A stretch of DNA of 64,000 nucleotides, from positions 1,190,799-1,254,798 of the forward strand of contig NW_005434673.1 of the NCBI RefSeq assembly GCF_000315625.1, in the 5' to 3' direction. The notes under the pieces were generated by a model. The model saw only the letters and a list, made by a program, of their open reading frames with translations, ran no database searches and was not told the DNA's origin. Shown here one piece after another: positions 34,191-49,800 of this stretch (its first letter is position 1; the number at the start of each line of letters is the position of its first letter). This DNA is from Guillardia theta CCMP2712 (taxonomy: Eukaryota; Cryptophyceae; Pyrenomonadales; Geminigeraceae). The translations under genes were made by a program, and so were the position numbers.

Positions 34191-34878
34191 AGGAACATCG
34201 TTCTAAGCAATATGATACAGTACATCATTTTGTCTCATGTTGTCTCCCTAGCTTACAAACATTGTTCCGTTGCTGTTCTCTTTGTCGTCAAATTCAAGCC
34301 GATGTGTTTACGAGTGTAATCACAAACACAGAACAACTACACATTATGTTCTGGCTGCCTGCTCGTGCTTAAGCCCTCAAACGGCTGAGCTTCCTTCTGT
34401 CTTGCCTCAAACTCTCTTGACTGTCTCCCAGCGCTGCTTGCTTGCTTTGTCCTGACTTTTTCTCACGCTCGCTTCTTCCTCTTCCACCTTGTTAGAAGCT
34501 TCCTTGCCTGTCTGCCTGCCCGCCCGTCCCCGAGCCTGCGGCCTGCCAGCTTCCTCCCTGCTCCCTCTCCACAGGAAGTAGGCCCGGGGTCGGGTAGTAG
34601 AGGGCTATTGCGGGGGTGATGACCGCACAAGGGTGGTCGTAAACGGGCGGATCAGATTTCTCCCTCAGTTCTGATCTGCAGGATGGAACGTTCTTACCCA
34701 CCAATTTCACTCAATATTACTTCGGGTAGTGTACTGACTACCCACCCATACCAGCCTTCGGGAAAAGGAGGGTTAGCACTATTTCCTGATATTCTACATT
34801 CCGCCACCTTGATGCTGCCGACCAGGTGTTCGCAATGCAGGAAGGCGTGACGAACATGGCGCTGGCGTAGCTCACGCC
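34191..34878. other. upstream region of the giant gene
   Basis: No coding seen. 34560-34790 has G/C runs (GGGTAGT, complement ACTACCCACCC), a weaker form of the upstream tracts seen elsewhere. Confidence 0.4.
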
Positions 34879-37800
34879 ATGAAGAAAAGAAGATCGTCTT
34901 CCGTAACAACGCTCCAAATCCTCTACACCTTCTTCGTTGCGAAGAGGATGGTTTTTGGTATTTCCTGTCAATGCATAGCTTGTGTATTTCTTGATTTGCT
35001 TAATAACAGGGGAGGTTTGCTCAACCCTGAGTTATGGGGAAGGTTTCGCGACATCGTCGGTAACTGCTGGCAGTCTAAAACACTTCTATATTCACGTGAG
35101 AATAGCATCGACATCTGCATTGAATCACTTCCTAACATGATATCCCAGTCTCGAGATGAATATGGAAATCCGGTGCAAGCGCAGAATCTGTCGTACCTTG
35201 CAACCTTTCGAAACCAAAACGGGCTGCAGTTGGAAATCCAAAGTAGTCCACTCAGAGGATATGTGAAAAGCGTTTGGATGAGGGAACAGGGATCAAGTTG
35301 TCAAACGAATGGGACTTTGGTGTCCGACCGTGGCAGCGGTGGTGGTACAGGCTTCAGAGCAACTTTTGAGGTCTCTGGTGGGGCAATAGTCAACATTTCA
35401 ATTGTTTCAGGAGGAGATGGATACATATCAAGACCGTAAGCCTTTGTCTGTTTGTTCTATCGTTCCCAATGAATGCGTTTCGCAGGCTTATTGTGATCGA
35501 ATCCGGGGGTCTGGGTTGTACAGGTTATCTGTTCGGAGTTGAAATCGAATCAGCTGCAGATCATGTTGTACCCTTTATCACAACCGTGTCTGGCAGTTAC
35601 CAAGTTGCTGTCTTTCTTCTTTCTCCAGGAGGAGGATCCATCACGTATTCAAACTCTTCTAGCCAACTCTCACCCCCAACAGTTTTGATCGATCAAAATG
35701 TTTCCAATATTTCTTTATTCACGCAGCCTTCCTTCCCTTACCGCAGGTATTCAAAAATTATGTTTTCTTTCCCGTCGCTGATGGACTTGATCATTAGATT
35801 GCGATGGGATGGAGTTTTTGTAAATTTTCCAAACTTCTTTCTTGGGTCATCAGCAGGGTTGGCAAGGGGCATTGTTGAAGTGGACATATTATTCCCTGGG
35901 AGTGGATGTACTGAGGGAGGAATCCTCAAGGAAAGGTATGATTAGAATATTTATATTCTGACATTGATACAGGCCATTAGTGACTCTGGCGATGGATTCG
36001 AAGCCAGTTTCACAATTTACAAGTATTTGAACTCAAGCAATCAGGTTGCACAAGGAATACATCGCATCGGTATTTTGAATCAAGGTTCGGGATACCAAGA
36101 GCAGCCACAGTTGTACATAGCAGCAGGGGGATCAGGTTGCCAAGATTTTAAGCTTCTTCCTCTTCTATCCGACGATCACGTTCAGAATGTGTCATTCCAA
36201 CTTGCGGCCGAGGGGTAAAAGAATGATTCACCAATCGATTTTAAGTTTGACGCTAATACAACAGGCGGGCTCGATTATATGTTGGAGGATCGCTTGCGCT
36301 TCAGACAGGCTCACAATCGTTGCCTTCTCAGCAAAAAGGGACGATCAAGGACATTGTCACTTGTTCTACAAACATGGAAACGTATTCATGGATTTATAAC
36401 AGCTCAGAAGGTAGACGTTATCTGACGTCAAATGCATGCCCTTCAGTCAGTCAGATCGATGGAGTTGTTCTAGGATATTTCATCAATGCACAAATGCCCT
36501 TATATCCAAAGATATCTTTGCATCCGTTTAGTTACGGTTGGCTTTCAAGTGAAACCAGGGGAATACTAGGATTTGCTATTGATGGAGTTCCCTTCGTGCG
36601 GTTGGATTATTTTCAACAAGTCAGAACCGTATTCGCAATAGATTCTTGCAATGGTATAGTTTCCGATTCTCAATCCTATTTCTATGTCGGCTACCCTCGA
36701 TGTATACAGGACCTTTCTTCAAACTCCGGTCACTCTCCTCTTGTCGGTTTTTTACTCGATGGTTTGCCTGCCTACGGACCGAATGATGTTGACGGAGTTG
36801 TCGCTTCGTCGTTGCAAGGACCGTACAAACTAGATGAATGTGGAGGACACATGGATTCTATCCATCGATTCTATCACTATCACATTGATAGTACCTCGCA
36901 AATCAATTGCCTAAGAGGTTGTCTTGACGAATCTCGGATCTCAAGCTCATACGTAATATTTGATCGGGAGATTCCATGTCTTGAGGAAAACTTCTTCAAT
37001 GACTTCTCATCTCTTGCTTCGTTCCAAACATCAAAGAATTTCAACACCGATGGTTTGCAACCTGTAGTCGGACAGGTGGGCATGCGAGCAGGTCAGTTTC
37101 ATACTTTCGCATTTGAATTCGAGCCGTCGCGATGGTCTACTTCTCTCAGCCTCAGCTGGAGTCCATTCCCAGGAATCACCTTCCCTGTAACCCTCGCGTA
37201 TAACAAGAACGCTCTCCAGGACTGCGACTACTCCATGCCATGTAAAGCAATCATGATGGAGATTCAGCCACGACAGATTTATGAAACTTCAAGTACAGTG
37301 TCTGGAATTGACACTGTGCAGGGTATAGCGGGCTTGAACCAATTCGATTTTTCTTCTTCGACTCTGAATTTTACCGATAATGGCTTCGTTGAAGGCTATC
37401 CGAAGTATTTCTCTCGTGCAGGGTACATGAGCATCCAGCTACAAGCATATGATGTCTATGGGAATTCAATAGTTGATGGAAGTCAAGCTGTAAGTCTTTC
37501 AACCCTCTCAGTCCTTGACACTGGAGTCATTCAGAAAATTCAAGGAGACCTGGTGTACTTAGAAAATAACATCTCCCAATTTCAGAAGCCATCTGACGTA
37601 AGATTGGACATCTACATCAGATCTTGGCGTTCTCAAAACTTTTCTTCCTTTAAAATCATGTCTTTTGATGCTTCTAATTTCTCTGCAATACTATATCCAA
37701 GTATTAACGGTAGTACGCTTTCGGAGTCAAACTATCTCTTTTACGTCGTTGGTATCCTCTATCAATCAAATCAGACCGTCAGCGCTTGGAATTCAGTATT

Positions 37801-40800
37801 TTCGTGGGACATCTACGTCCCGACTGCTGGTTTATATGTCCTCTCAGTCAAATCTCATCGATCTTTAGAGTTTAACGGAAGTCCTTTCCTGGCAGCAGTC
37901 ATGTCTTCAAATTTCAATTCCAGTACTTCTCAAGTTTTGTCGAGATACTTTTGGAGAGTGGAGCAGTTAATTTACTTTCGTGTTGTCGCGAAAGATCGAT
38001 ATGGCAACAACTTGTCGCTGTCAATTCTGACCAATGAAAATGGTCTCGATAACTCCACCATGAATCAGTTGAGTGCTCTCCTGTATTTGCAGACCAAGCT
38101 TGATACAATCTCTCGAAATTTCATTTTGTCGTCAGGCAATGCTTCGTTTTTCAGTTTAAGTTCAAATGAAATCTCAAATCCTTCACATTACGTTGGTTAT
38201 CAAATCACAGTAAATGGTGAATCAAGAAATATCACTTTTCAGAGTGACTCTCCTTTCTCGAATGAATATCCAGGAGTGGTCGTAACTGTGGATGTGCCAT
38301 TCACAGTGTTGCCTCAAGCTGGAGATGTCTACATCATCTCCAAAGCAGTTTTTGTTGGAAAGGATCCAAAAGCTGGTTGTGAGGTTTTTGACAGATACGT
38401 CAATGTGTTCCACGGATATTGTCACCGAGTAGAAACGCTTGGGACATACATTCTTGAAGTCAAATATCAGAATTCCACTGTTGGGAGACCTATCACACTT
38501 TACGTCGGTGCTGGCGTGCCATGCGCAAGCACATCAGTGGCGGCAGGGGCTGGGCTCTCTCTGGCCACCGTTGGGTATCCTGCATACTTCATGTTGAGAT
38601 CGAAGGATAGATTTCTGAATGATGTGCTTCTTGATGGCCTTGACTATGTGATCCAAGCTGACAGGGCTGGGGCTTTTGAAAATCTAACGCAGTACACCAC
38701 TCCTACCAGCGTCAACGGGATGCTGAGCACAAATTTTACTCCCTGGATTACTGGTACGTATCAAATGAAGATTGTTTTTGGGCAATATCTTGTCGCATCA
38801 TCTCCATACATCGTCAGAGTGCGTTCTGGAAGATTCTGCGCAGCAGCATCCACGTTTTACGGTCCTGGACTCACGCTTGCCTCAGTTGGCATCCAATCTC
38901 GTTTCGTGGTGGTTGCAGCAGATTCGTTTTACAACTTTGTCGATTCCTTAGCATCCATATCGCCATCCTGTGTCAGTGATGTATCAAATGAAGCTTGTTC
39001 TTTACAGATGTTGATTGGCAATCAAACGTTGCACTTCATGCCAACAGAACTACACCTGGATCAGTATAATGTATTCTATGAGACTTATGGTTGGAATGCA
39101 CGTTATGAAGTAGATATCCCGATTTCAATTGGTGCAACCTCCACGACATTTCAACTGAACTTGAACCAAAGCAATTTCCAAAGTCAACTTCCGGGCATTT
39201 ATGCAACTTATTACGCCGATGATAATTTTTCTCAACCTCTTTTGACAGCTCTAGAGTATACAATAGACCGGGTCAATTCTCAGAGTTCTGTCTGCACTTT
39301 TGGAAACTCATCTCAGTTCCCCTCGTCTATTGATTATCAGAAAAACTTCTCTGTCAGGTGGGATGGTATTGTGTATCAAGATCCAGCAACAACATACGTG
39401 TATGCATTTTCTCTTGGCCAACAAATTGATAGGCTACAGTTGTGGATCGATTCTAACCTGGTCACTGATCAGTGGTATTCCTTGGGCAGTCTTTATGTAT
39501 CAAACTCTTTCTTCAACTCCAAGCCTTATCCTCTCCTGAGCTTCCGGTTGGATTTTCGGTCAAACAGTTCTTTGTTCGCAGGAATTTCCATGACACGGAG
39601 ACTATCTCAAGACTCAATTCCTACCTTTGATTCATTTTTCTACCATACAACGACACAATTTCAATTAATTGTTGTAGGTCAAGCTACTGCATTTGCAGCT
39701 GCTACCACAGCATCTGGAAGCTCGTTGACCTTGTCCACAGCTGGAGTATCATCGCAGATTACCATCACTGCAAGAGATGACCTTTATCACGAGCTAATAT
39801 TTGACTCCAACATCCAACAGATTGTGTTTTCTGCCAAGACAGGGGTGGATAGTGGAGGTCTATCGGCGACGTACTATTCGGATTCGAACTTGAAGTCTCC
39901 TGTTGTGACGAGACAACGACAGGTTGTTCAGCCACTTGCCGGTTATGCCAGTCTCACAAGACCGTTGAGCCAGCCGAGCCCAGCAAGCCCCAGCACAACA
40001 TTGAATGTTGCTTACGACAACCTCTCTAACGAATGGATTCACGCTGGAGACTTCGCTGTCATAGCCAATGAAGTAATTGAAATTCTCTCGATTTCATCCT
40101 CAACGTTGGTTGTGAATAGAAATCTCACAGGAAATGCACAGGCGCACCCTGTTGGAACGCCTTTCAACACATTCCCTTCTATCAGTCTCGTCCATGTATC
40201 GCAGTATAGTGTCAGGTGGGACGGCTTTCTCAAATCACAAAATAGCGAAGTGTACACAATATTCTTCACAGGTGTGGGTATCAGCGAGCGTGTGAAATGT
40301 TGGATAGATGATTATCTTCTAATCGATGCATGGAGTTCACTGTCAGGAACAAATCTGAATGGAACAATATTTTTTAGCAGAGCATACGACTACTATCAGA
40401 TTAAGATTGAATATTCCAACAATTTTTCTCCAGGAGGTTTTACTTTGAAATGGAGCACATCTACCATTGGAATTGAAAGCATACCCAGTGAAAACTTCTT
40501 TCAAAGTTTACACTGGCTGGATAGTCAATATCCACCTGCACACAATCAGTATCTTGTCCCTAGTTATAACACTACAGTGAGTGGTTCTTATCAGACTTCT
40601 ATTGCATCCTTCATCACCGGTGGGCTATATGCAACATATTACTCGGATGTCGATTGCACTTCCACTGCTCTACATCGTGTTGACCCCGCGATCGATTTTG
40701 ATTGGGGCTTCTACAACGCTCTACCTAGCCTGCCTCAAGACGACTTCTGCGTGCGATGGCTCGGTATGATTTCACCTTCGTCTTCTGGGACGTACACCTT

Positions 40801-43800
40801 CGAAGTGAAAGCCTTGAATGAGTTGAAGCTTTGGATTGATGAAGGGCTGGTGTTAGACTTGTACGAGTCGAGTTCGAGAACAAGAAGAAGTTTTCCGTTG
40901 TACTTACAGAGTAATATCTTGTACCATATCAGAATCGAGTACAAAGCATATGTTGGTCTTGCAGCAGTACAACTTTCATGGAGATCTGAGGTCATTCAAA
41001 GTTTCAGTCTGCAATCTATTTCATATCAGACGTGCAATGTCAACACTCAAACGATCTGCTTTAACGTTGACGGTCCTATTGGTGGCCTGGGATACTTAGC
41101 AGGAAGGTTAATGATAAGGATGAACGGAGAGATCACTCAGATCGGAACATTCAATGTCGACATTTATGGCGCTGTGAATCAGATTCACAGTAATCTCACT
41201 GGGTTCACCTTTCCGAATAAATCGATATCTTTTGAGGACATCCTGATCTTTTATCAAGATGTAAACCAAACACAGGAAACAAGCATCACAGGAATGCAAA
41301 TAATCAATGGTGGGTCTGGCTTGATACCTGGAAGATTTTTCATTTTCGGCACAAAATCTGTTGCACACGGCTACTTCATCACGAACTCAAGTGGCTCTCT
41401 AGATGCATTTGTTTTCAAGGATCACGGAACTGGATTTTACGACTTCAACCTGAATCAAAGTTCGATTAATTTGTACTTCATGGATGAAAATGTATCAATG
41501 CCTGGTTCTGTCACCAAGATTCAAGTTTCAGGATCAGCGAATGTTTCGTATTCAAACAATGGTTCTCTGGTTGTCAATTGCACGTACCCTTGTAATGGGA
41601 CAGGGCTCAGTGGCAATTGCTTTGCGTCAGGTGGGAATGTGTACTTTGTGCAAATATTGACACATGGCACTGGTTATTCGCCGACAAGTTTGCCGAGACT
41701 AGAGTGTCCGGGAGGGAATGGACAAACCTTCGAGGCGATTGTTGCAGCACAGCCATCCATTCTCCCTATCGTCGCTCGAGGAGCAAGGTTGTTTCCTGTC
41801 TTTCGAGGAAACGCTGCAGCGCTTGTTGAAAGGGAGAATCTTTTCTTCAAGACTGCCTCGATCTCTGGTTGGGATGGCGCCAACGTCGACGCTCTGAGGA
41901 TTCGAGCAAACATTATATGTGGAAGCACTTCAACTCTGACATACTCTGGTATTGGCTGGCAGCCAAAAGTAACAAGAACAGGTTTCCCTACCTCATTCAC
42001 CATTGTTGCAAGAGATGAATACGGAAATGTCTTTGATGGCAATCAATCAAGTAACTCTTTCTTCGTTGCTTATTACTATTGGGACAACTCAACGATATTT
42101 TCCAAGTGGCAAGGAATCGGAATATTGCCTTCCAGCACTTCAGGCGAGTACACTTTTGCCATTTCCGCTTCCAACCAAACTCGGGCGGGAAATTTTCTTC
42201 TAGAAACTTACTATGCAATCTCTGGAGGCTTATGGGCAACCTATTACATGGGAGGTGACTTTTCTTTAGATTGGAAAAATGTGGCATTGCTTCCTGTAGT
42301 GAGCAGGGTCGATTCTTTCATTGACTTCTCTACATCGTATGGAACTTGGCCTTCGAGTCCTACTTGCATTGCTCAGTTCTATCCGATGACTGTGAGGTGG
42401 TCTGGATTTTTTAATCCCACACTCATGCAATGCAACTCTAGCTTCCTCAGTGTAAGCCTCGTTGCAAATAGCGAACGCATCAGATTGTGGTTGGATAACC
42501 AAATCATTGTAGACCAATGGACAAGCCTGCAGTCGTTGAATACTAACATCTCTTGCTACGAGTCATCGTATTCGTACGTAAAGATTGATCTTGACTATAA
42601 AGCACGTTATGCTGAGAGAGGAATCAGCGTCCGAAGAATAGTCAATGGTTCTGCTTCGATCGTGGGGGGCTCAGAATTTTACAGCGCGTACCTCCTTCAG
42701 GGTGGTAACATATCAAGACGATTTTTGACTGACGCCGTCTGTGCAACTGCCACTTTCGTGTACGGGAGCGGAATATCCGTGGCAACGTCATATAGCCCCT
42801 CTCAGTTCTTCATCATTGCAAGAGACCAGTATCACAACCCGGCGGCTGACAATGTTTCATTCTTCGTCCAGGTACCCGGGGCTCAAAACGTCTTTTCTCG
42901 ACCCTCGTCTCCTGGAATCTTTAGTGTGGAGTACCTTCCGACGCTGCCTGGACTTCAGACTGTAAGAATTTCCCTTCCTCTACAAGGAGGCTTGTTCGCC
43001 ACATACTACTCTGACTCACTTTTCTCGATATCTTTGTACAATCGTGTCGATACAATGAGCTATGATGAGTACTTCTCCACCAATTTCTTTTCAGCTCCCA
43101 ACTATCTAGGTGCTTTGAATACAACCTTTGCTCGCTGGGGAGGACTTCTTACCCCTTGGAAGTCCAGCACATTTAATTTGTACGTTCCTCTTGTTAAGAG
43201 CGACGAGCGGGTGCGGCTTTGGGTGGATGACCGCCTGATCATAGATCAATGGACCTCACTATCTAGTGTGCAACCATTGGGAACTTTGTTCCTTGACAGC
43301 GCATTGTTCTATGATGTTACCCTTGAGTACAAGGGCATCCCGGGCATGAATGGAATTGGATTGTTCTGGTCGATCTTTGAAGACAAGACAACAGCTGTGA
43401 ACGTTTCCGGTTGTCTTTCAGGTTGTTCCTCTTCAACTTCATCAGTCAGCTTGCACGGCGAATGGTTCGAATCAACGATTGTCGTCAATGGAACTTCGTC
43501 TACTTTTTTATATGATGGAAATAGGAGCAAGGGAAGGTCATCAGTAACGTTCTCCTTTCCCCTTGCATTTGGGTTGTACTCGATTTATGTAAAATATCCA
43601 GTCGGTTCCGAGTTTGACGCAAAGGTTCCTGTCCAGGTTCTTTTCAGTGGGAAACGCTCACAATATCTGATCAACGAGACTGCAGGGAGTGGACTGTCGT
43701 TCCTTGGAACATTTTCATTTGACTCTAGGGGTGCTCAAGTGATTGTTTCCAACGATTACACCTTGAGCACAGTAGCAGTGGAGGAAGTGAGAATTTCAAA

Positions 43801-46800
43801 ACTGGCTGATGCTTCTCAATATCTGATTGCATCTGGGGAAGTAACTTCAGCATTATCTCCAAGACAGTTCATCATGAATTTACAAGTTGAGAAGACATCT
43901 TTGGTAGGTCAGGATCTTTTCATCAAGAACGAGAGTAGGCGAATTCTAGACTATGATGTCAAGCAAAATATCGTAACGATTGATCAGTCGTTTTCTATCG
44001 GCTTGACCTCACTTATTGGCGAAATCTCGGAATCTGATACACAGCTCCTTGTACAAAATGTGTCAGAAGCTGGAATCCTTGAGTATCAATTCATAGAGAT
44101 AGACTTCGAAATCTTCTCAGTCACCTCAGTGGATTCCAGCAGAAATGAGTTGACGGTCATGCGAGCTCAATTCAACACAAGGAGGCAGATTCACCTGAAT
44201 GGTAGTGTGGTTAGGAATGTTCTGTTTCCAGGAAGCATTGCAAATTCTGGTGAGATCTCAGGGGTGTTGTCCTGTACCAATCTCAAGTTGTCTCACACAG
44301 CTTCCGCCCTTTCTGGATCATATTCTGATTTCATTCTTGTCGTCGATACAACGTCGCGCGACAACGCAAGGGGTATCTTGGAATATTCTTCTCAGAGAGA
44401 AGTTTTGCTTGATGTTCCATATGTTGCTACCATCGAACCATCGTCTCGGTATATCGTCAAGTCCAGGGCTCTGTTTTGGATTGGTGGCTCCTTGGTCATG
44501 AATGGGAAGGTCTCATGCTCCCAATGCGTTGTGTCCAAGGAATTTCTCTACACAAACCCTTCGATCTCGAAAAATGTGACGGTGCATGTTGGACAGCAGC
44601 GAAATTTGTATCTCTCTGGAGCTCACTTGTCCATATCGACTGCAGGCACCCAGGGAACCTTTCAAGTTTTGGTGCAAGATCTGTTTGGCGGGAACATTCA
44701 AAATGACATTGATAAGGTGTTGTATGCAAATGCCACCCTCATCACAGATACGTACGGATATGGATCAAGCTCAGTGGTTGATGGCTTCTTGAATCAAGTT
44801 TTCGATTCATTTCAGTTGAGATTAGATGAATCTGCTCTGCCGCAAAATGGTATCTATGTTGGATATAACATCACCGTCGGAAAAGAAACAAGGAAAATTC
44901 GAGAGTACACTTCAGATAGGAATGTTACTGTAGATGTTCCTTTCAACTTGCTCAACTTCCTTTCACCAAGACAGCGATTCATAATCTCTGCTACTAACTT
45001 TCAATCGACCAGGACATGGTTTGCAGGGACTTACTGTGATATGAGCAACAGTACTAATCCATGTAATATCTCATATGTAACAACAACAGCTGGTGTATAC
45101 CTTGTACAGGTACAATACTTTCAACGCGGGGGTTTGAACGGTTTATACTTTTTGAATCAACACCTTCAGGGGAAACCATCCATGTCAAGGGTAGATGCCT
45201 CCGAATCCTTGTACGTTGGCTTTGCCTCGCTCGAGCACCTGGCGCCAGGTGCTCTCGCCATTCGATGGACGGGGCTGATTCGGCCTAGCTACTCGGAGAC
45301 CTACACCTTCATCACCAACTCGTCGGTATCTGGACCCAACGTCTTCATCGGAGGGGTGCGGGTGATCCACGGGTTTGCGACCTCTAGCTTCAAGTGGCGC
45401 AGCACAGCTGATGTCGAAGATGACCTGGTTCAAGTCTCCTTCGCAGGCACCGTAGAGCTGCAGGCCATGACCTTGTACGAAGTCATGATAGAGTACTGGA
45501 ACTTCAACCTTGCCACCGTCTTCGAGATGTGGTGGAAAAGCCCCTCTCAGAGTCTTGAGATCATTCCATCTTCCAGTCTGTATTATGCCTATGAGCAGGC
45601 TCAAAGTAGTCCGTTCGCTCTAAGAGTATTCCCAGCTGATTTCTGCTTCAACAATTTGTCGGAGTCTGACCCGACGCTGAGATGTTCGATCTACGGCAGT
45701 GTCGGGAGCATGTATGGTGCTGGAATCTCGCTTGGTACCGCTGGCGTGCTCAACACCTTCAGCTTGCAGCTGAGAGACATCTATGGCAACGTCGCGCTGA
45801 GAGACAGTTCGTCCATCGTCGCTCTCGTCAACTCTAACTGGAGGTGTGAGAGCTCAGACGACCTCTACAAGTATGCTGGGCTGTGCGAGCCTCGCCGTGC
45901 TGTAGTGGCTTCGGCGAGCGTCTCAGGGGGGCTGTACCGTTATTCGTATCTTTCTTTGACAGGCTCCTTCTCTTCTGAAGTCCTCGCGGGTGCTCGTGTT
46001 CCCGGTGGACTGTTTGCAACCTACTACACCCTGGCACCTTGTAGCGATGTGACAACAGAGCTCAGTATGACATACTCTGGCATAGCAGAGATTGTAGTTG
46101 TCAGTATAGGATCATCATGCCTGTCTGGCGGCAGCCTATCAGCATACGGAGGCGGAGGGTTTGCGTTTCTTGGCACCTTCACAGTGAGACAAGGGTCTGT
46201 TGACACCACTCGCGTTCTCAATGCAGGACTTTCCTACTGGTCCGAACCCTTGATCACCTGCTGCCAGATGATCTATGCCGTGAGCATCAGCGGGAGCGGC
46301 AGGGGGTACATGAACGGGAGCTCTGCTCTTGCTTCATGTGACGGCGTCACCGGGTGCTCAGGGACTGGGTTTGTTGGAGAGTGTATCGTGAACAACGGGA
46401 GTGTGGTGAGCATCAATATTCTCAGCTATGGATCTGGTTACAATGCTTCCGCCTTGCCGATGATTGTCTGTCCGAATGGAACAGGCCAGGTGTTGACACC
46501 GATGGTAGACATGTCTGAAGGAGGCGGCGGTTGTCAAGGAGTAGCTTTCAAAGCCATCTTGCAGACCACGACCCAAAGACCCAACAGCTGGTGGTCGTCG
46601 GATGTGAGCTCAAGTGGAGCCAGGTTCACCTTCTGTGAGAACTTGACGGCACAGAACGTGCGATTGGACTCCAGCATCGACTTCAGTGGCTCAAACTCCG
46701 CAGGCGTTGACAAGATCACGTCTTGGCCTGGCACACCCACTTTGTCGTTCACGGGGAATTCCTTCCATGTGCGATGGTTCGGATTCTTGTCGATTCCTCA

Positions 46801-49800
46801 GCAGGGAGATTACACGTTTGAAGCAAGCGTCAACACCTCAGATGAGAGAGTCAGGTTGTGGGTAGACAATCTAGTCGTGGTCAATCAGTGGACAAGCCTG
46901 GAGTCGCTCAATGTTGTTGGAACTTTCTACGCAAGTGCTGCAGGTTTTGTTGAGATCATGATACATTACAAGGAAGAACTGGCTGGCCAAAAGATGGTTC
47001 TGACGTGGGCAGGACCGGGATTCTCACAACAAGTGATCTCCAACAATTCTCTAGCCTACCTCGCGCAAGTTGAAGGAAGTCCAACCACCATGTACATGTT
47101 GCCGAATGCTCCTTGCGCTTCCACTTCCTCGGCGTCAGGTTACGGTCTAACTCTAGCGACTGCAGGACTTGTGATGACTTTTGTCGTTACCACTAGAGAT
47201 GAGTATAAGAACCTCCATCACTATCTAGACGACAACCTGCTCGGGTTCACCTTCACCTCCTACATCGATGCTGGAAGTCAGCCATACCTCTATGTCTTGC
47301 CCAACAGCTCTGCAGGCCTCGTCGCGTACGAATACAATATCACGACATCCGGCGTCCATACGTTGCACTCGTTTCTTGCGCTGTCAGGAGGGTTGAGAGC
47401 GACTTACTATAGCGACTCGAATCTTGCTGTGCCGTATCAGACCAGACGAGACAGTCTGATCGACTTTTCTAGCCTGACTCGCTCCAACGCTACCTGGCCG
47501 TTCCTCACCGAGTCACAGTTCTCAGCTCGATGGCATGGGTTCATCCGAGCCCAGTACAAAGAGCAATACACCTTCTACGTGCAACTTGCGGAGGCGGGGG
47601 AGAGAGTCGATGTTTCAGAGAGAGTGAGGTTGTGGATAAACAACCAACTGATCATTGACCAGTGGAGCTCTCTCGCTCTAGATTCAGCTGTTGGAATCTT
47701 CGATTTCACGATGTCTGATGTGCTCTACGACATAGTCTTGGAGTACAAAAGCTACAACGCTTCTACTTTCCTCCAGCTCCTATGGACTTCTGATGGACAG
47801 AATATCCCGGCTGTGTGCAGTTTCTCACCTCCATCTCCGTTTCCTCCCAAGTATTATCAGCCAGCTCTCTGCAGCTGGTCCCTGCAGTCCACGTGCAACG
47901 ACAAGGAGATCTGCTTCGCATCCAGCACGGCCATTAACGGCTTGTCAGCTGCAGGATTCGGTACCAGCGTAGCATGGATAGGAGACGTCAATGAGGATGG
48001 GGTGGAGGACGTTGCGGTCGGGGCTCCATACCAAGAGAGCAACGGCTTGATGGTTGGAGCTGTCTACATCATGCTCATGAGCCTCGACGGCAGCCTTGCA
48101 GCTCAACCCTATGCACCGTCAACTGTGATAATCACTCAGGGAGCCAACCTTGGTCTCTGCCTGTCCTGCCTCAAGGCTGGCGATCGATTTGGAAACTGTA
48201 TTGCTGCTGTTCGTGACATAGACAGGAACGGGCTCAACGACATCGCTGTTGGATCACGGAATGCTATCTTCATCGTTCTTCTGAAAAAGGATTCCTCATA
48301 TGTCTGTCAGGCATGCAACCCTGCTGTCGCCGACTACGTTGCTCTCAACATCTCCTCGTCTCTGAGTCAAGATGTAGTACCTGACTCGCTGGCTATGATG
48401 GGAGACCTTGACGGTAACGGGATCGCTGATCTGGTCTATGGTGTTGGCGCTGGCGACCCCTCCTCCCCCGGCAACGGCTACATTCAGATTGTGATGCTCT
48501 CGAGGAGTTGCGCTGGCGGACAAGCCATCTGCGTGCTGTCCTTGGCTAAGAGGATCTCCTACGTTGAGACTGTCGGAGCCAGCGCAAGCGCTTCAGCACT
48601 TTTCGGCTCCTCCTTGTCGCCTATTGGAGACTTGAACGGTGACCATGTGCCTGACATCGCTGTCGGGGCGAGCAACGAGGCATGCCAGCCGGGCTGTGCC
48701 GGAGCTGTGTACCTGCTGTTTCTTGACCGACAAGGTTGGACTGTCAGGCAATGGACCAAGATTTGTCGGAACTCGTCGGGTCTGCCAGCTGAGGACGCCG
48801 CCAGCTGCAGCAGCTCCTTCGGATGGTCAGTCGCTTCTGCCGGCGACCTCAATCATGACGGGAGGCCCGACCTCATAGTTGGCAGCAACGCTTCTGCATC
48901 CACCCAGCCAGCCAACGCTAGCATGATCTACTGGCTGCTCCTGACCAAGAGCGGTACAGTACTAGAGTCGTTGGTGGTGAAGGGAGACCGGTTTCAGCCC
49001 GAGACCTCGGTCAATGGAGTCTCTCTTTCCACAGCCTTTGACCTGAATCGAGATGGCATGCCAGACTTTGTCAGCGGAAATGCGAACCAGAATCAGAGCA
49101 TCGACTCGTTCAGCGTGTTGTTCTCTCAGAGCCTCAAGAACTGGGCATTCAACAACTCCAACACCTCAGTCAACGACTCCTTCCCCTCTGCAAGTCTCTT
49201 TGGCTCCTACTTTCTTTACAGCAATGGCACAATCTGCCAAGATGGATCACTATATGCCAACCACGAGGGCAACGCTCTCACTGGGTTATACAGCTACATC
49301 TTTGACGGGGTCGACTCCAACTGCAGGAGACGCTGTGATGAAGACAGGTTCTGCAACTTTTACACAGTTGGAGCCACCAACAGCTGTAAAACGTACCTGA
49401 GCTGTTGGAAGCAGGTGGTATCTTCAGACTCATCTACTCAGACCTTTCAAAAGAACTCCTTCTTAGCGTCTGACAACTCGCTATTGCAAGGACGATATTC
49501 CAACGCGGTTCTAACCTTCAGCAGTATTCAGGCGCCATACGCGTTATTCAGCTTCTACTACTACCTTTACAGTGACTCTTCTGCCTCGATCGACGTCAGG
49601 GTTCGTTCTGTTTCAACCGTACAGACAACCGGCTCACTGACGTCTGTTGTCAACAACTCCTACTTCAGCTTGGATTCAAACTCTCCTCCATACAACGACT
49701 GGTGGACTGGCATGTTCGTTGTGATTGGAGGAGAGACAAGGAGGATCCGGAGGTATTACCACAACAGGTATGTGTTGACGGAGGTCAGCTTCTCCTTTGA

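Noticed and set aside
34492-34971. Minus-strand frames upstream of the giant gene
   Set aside because: Low-complexity, unsupported and in the probable promoter region.
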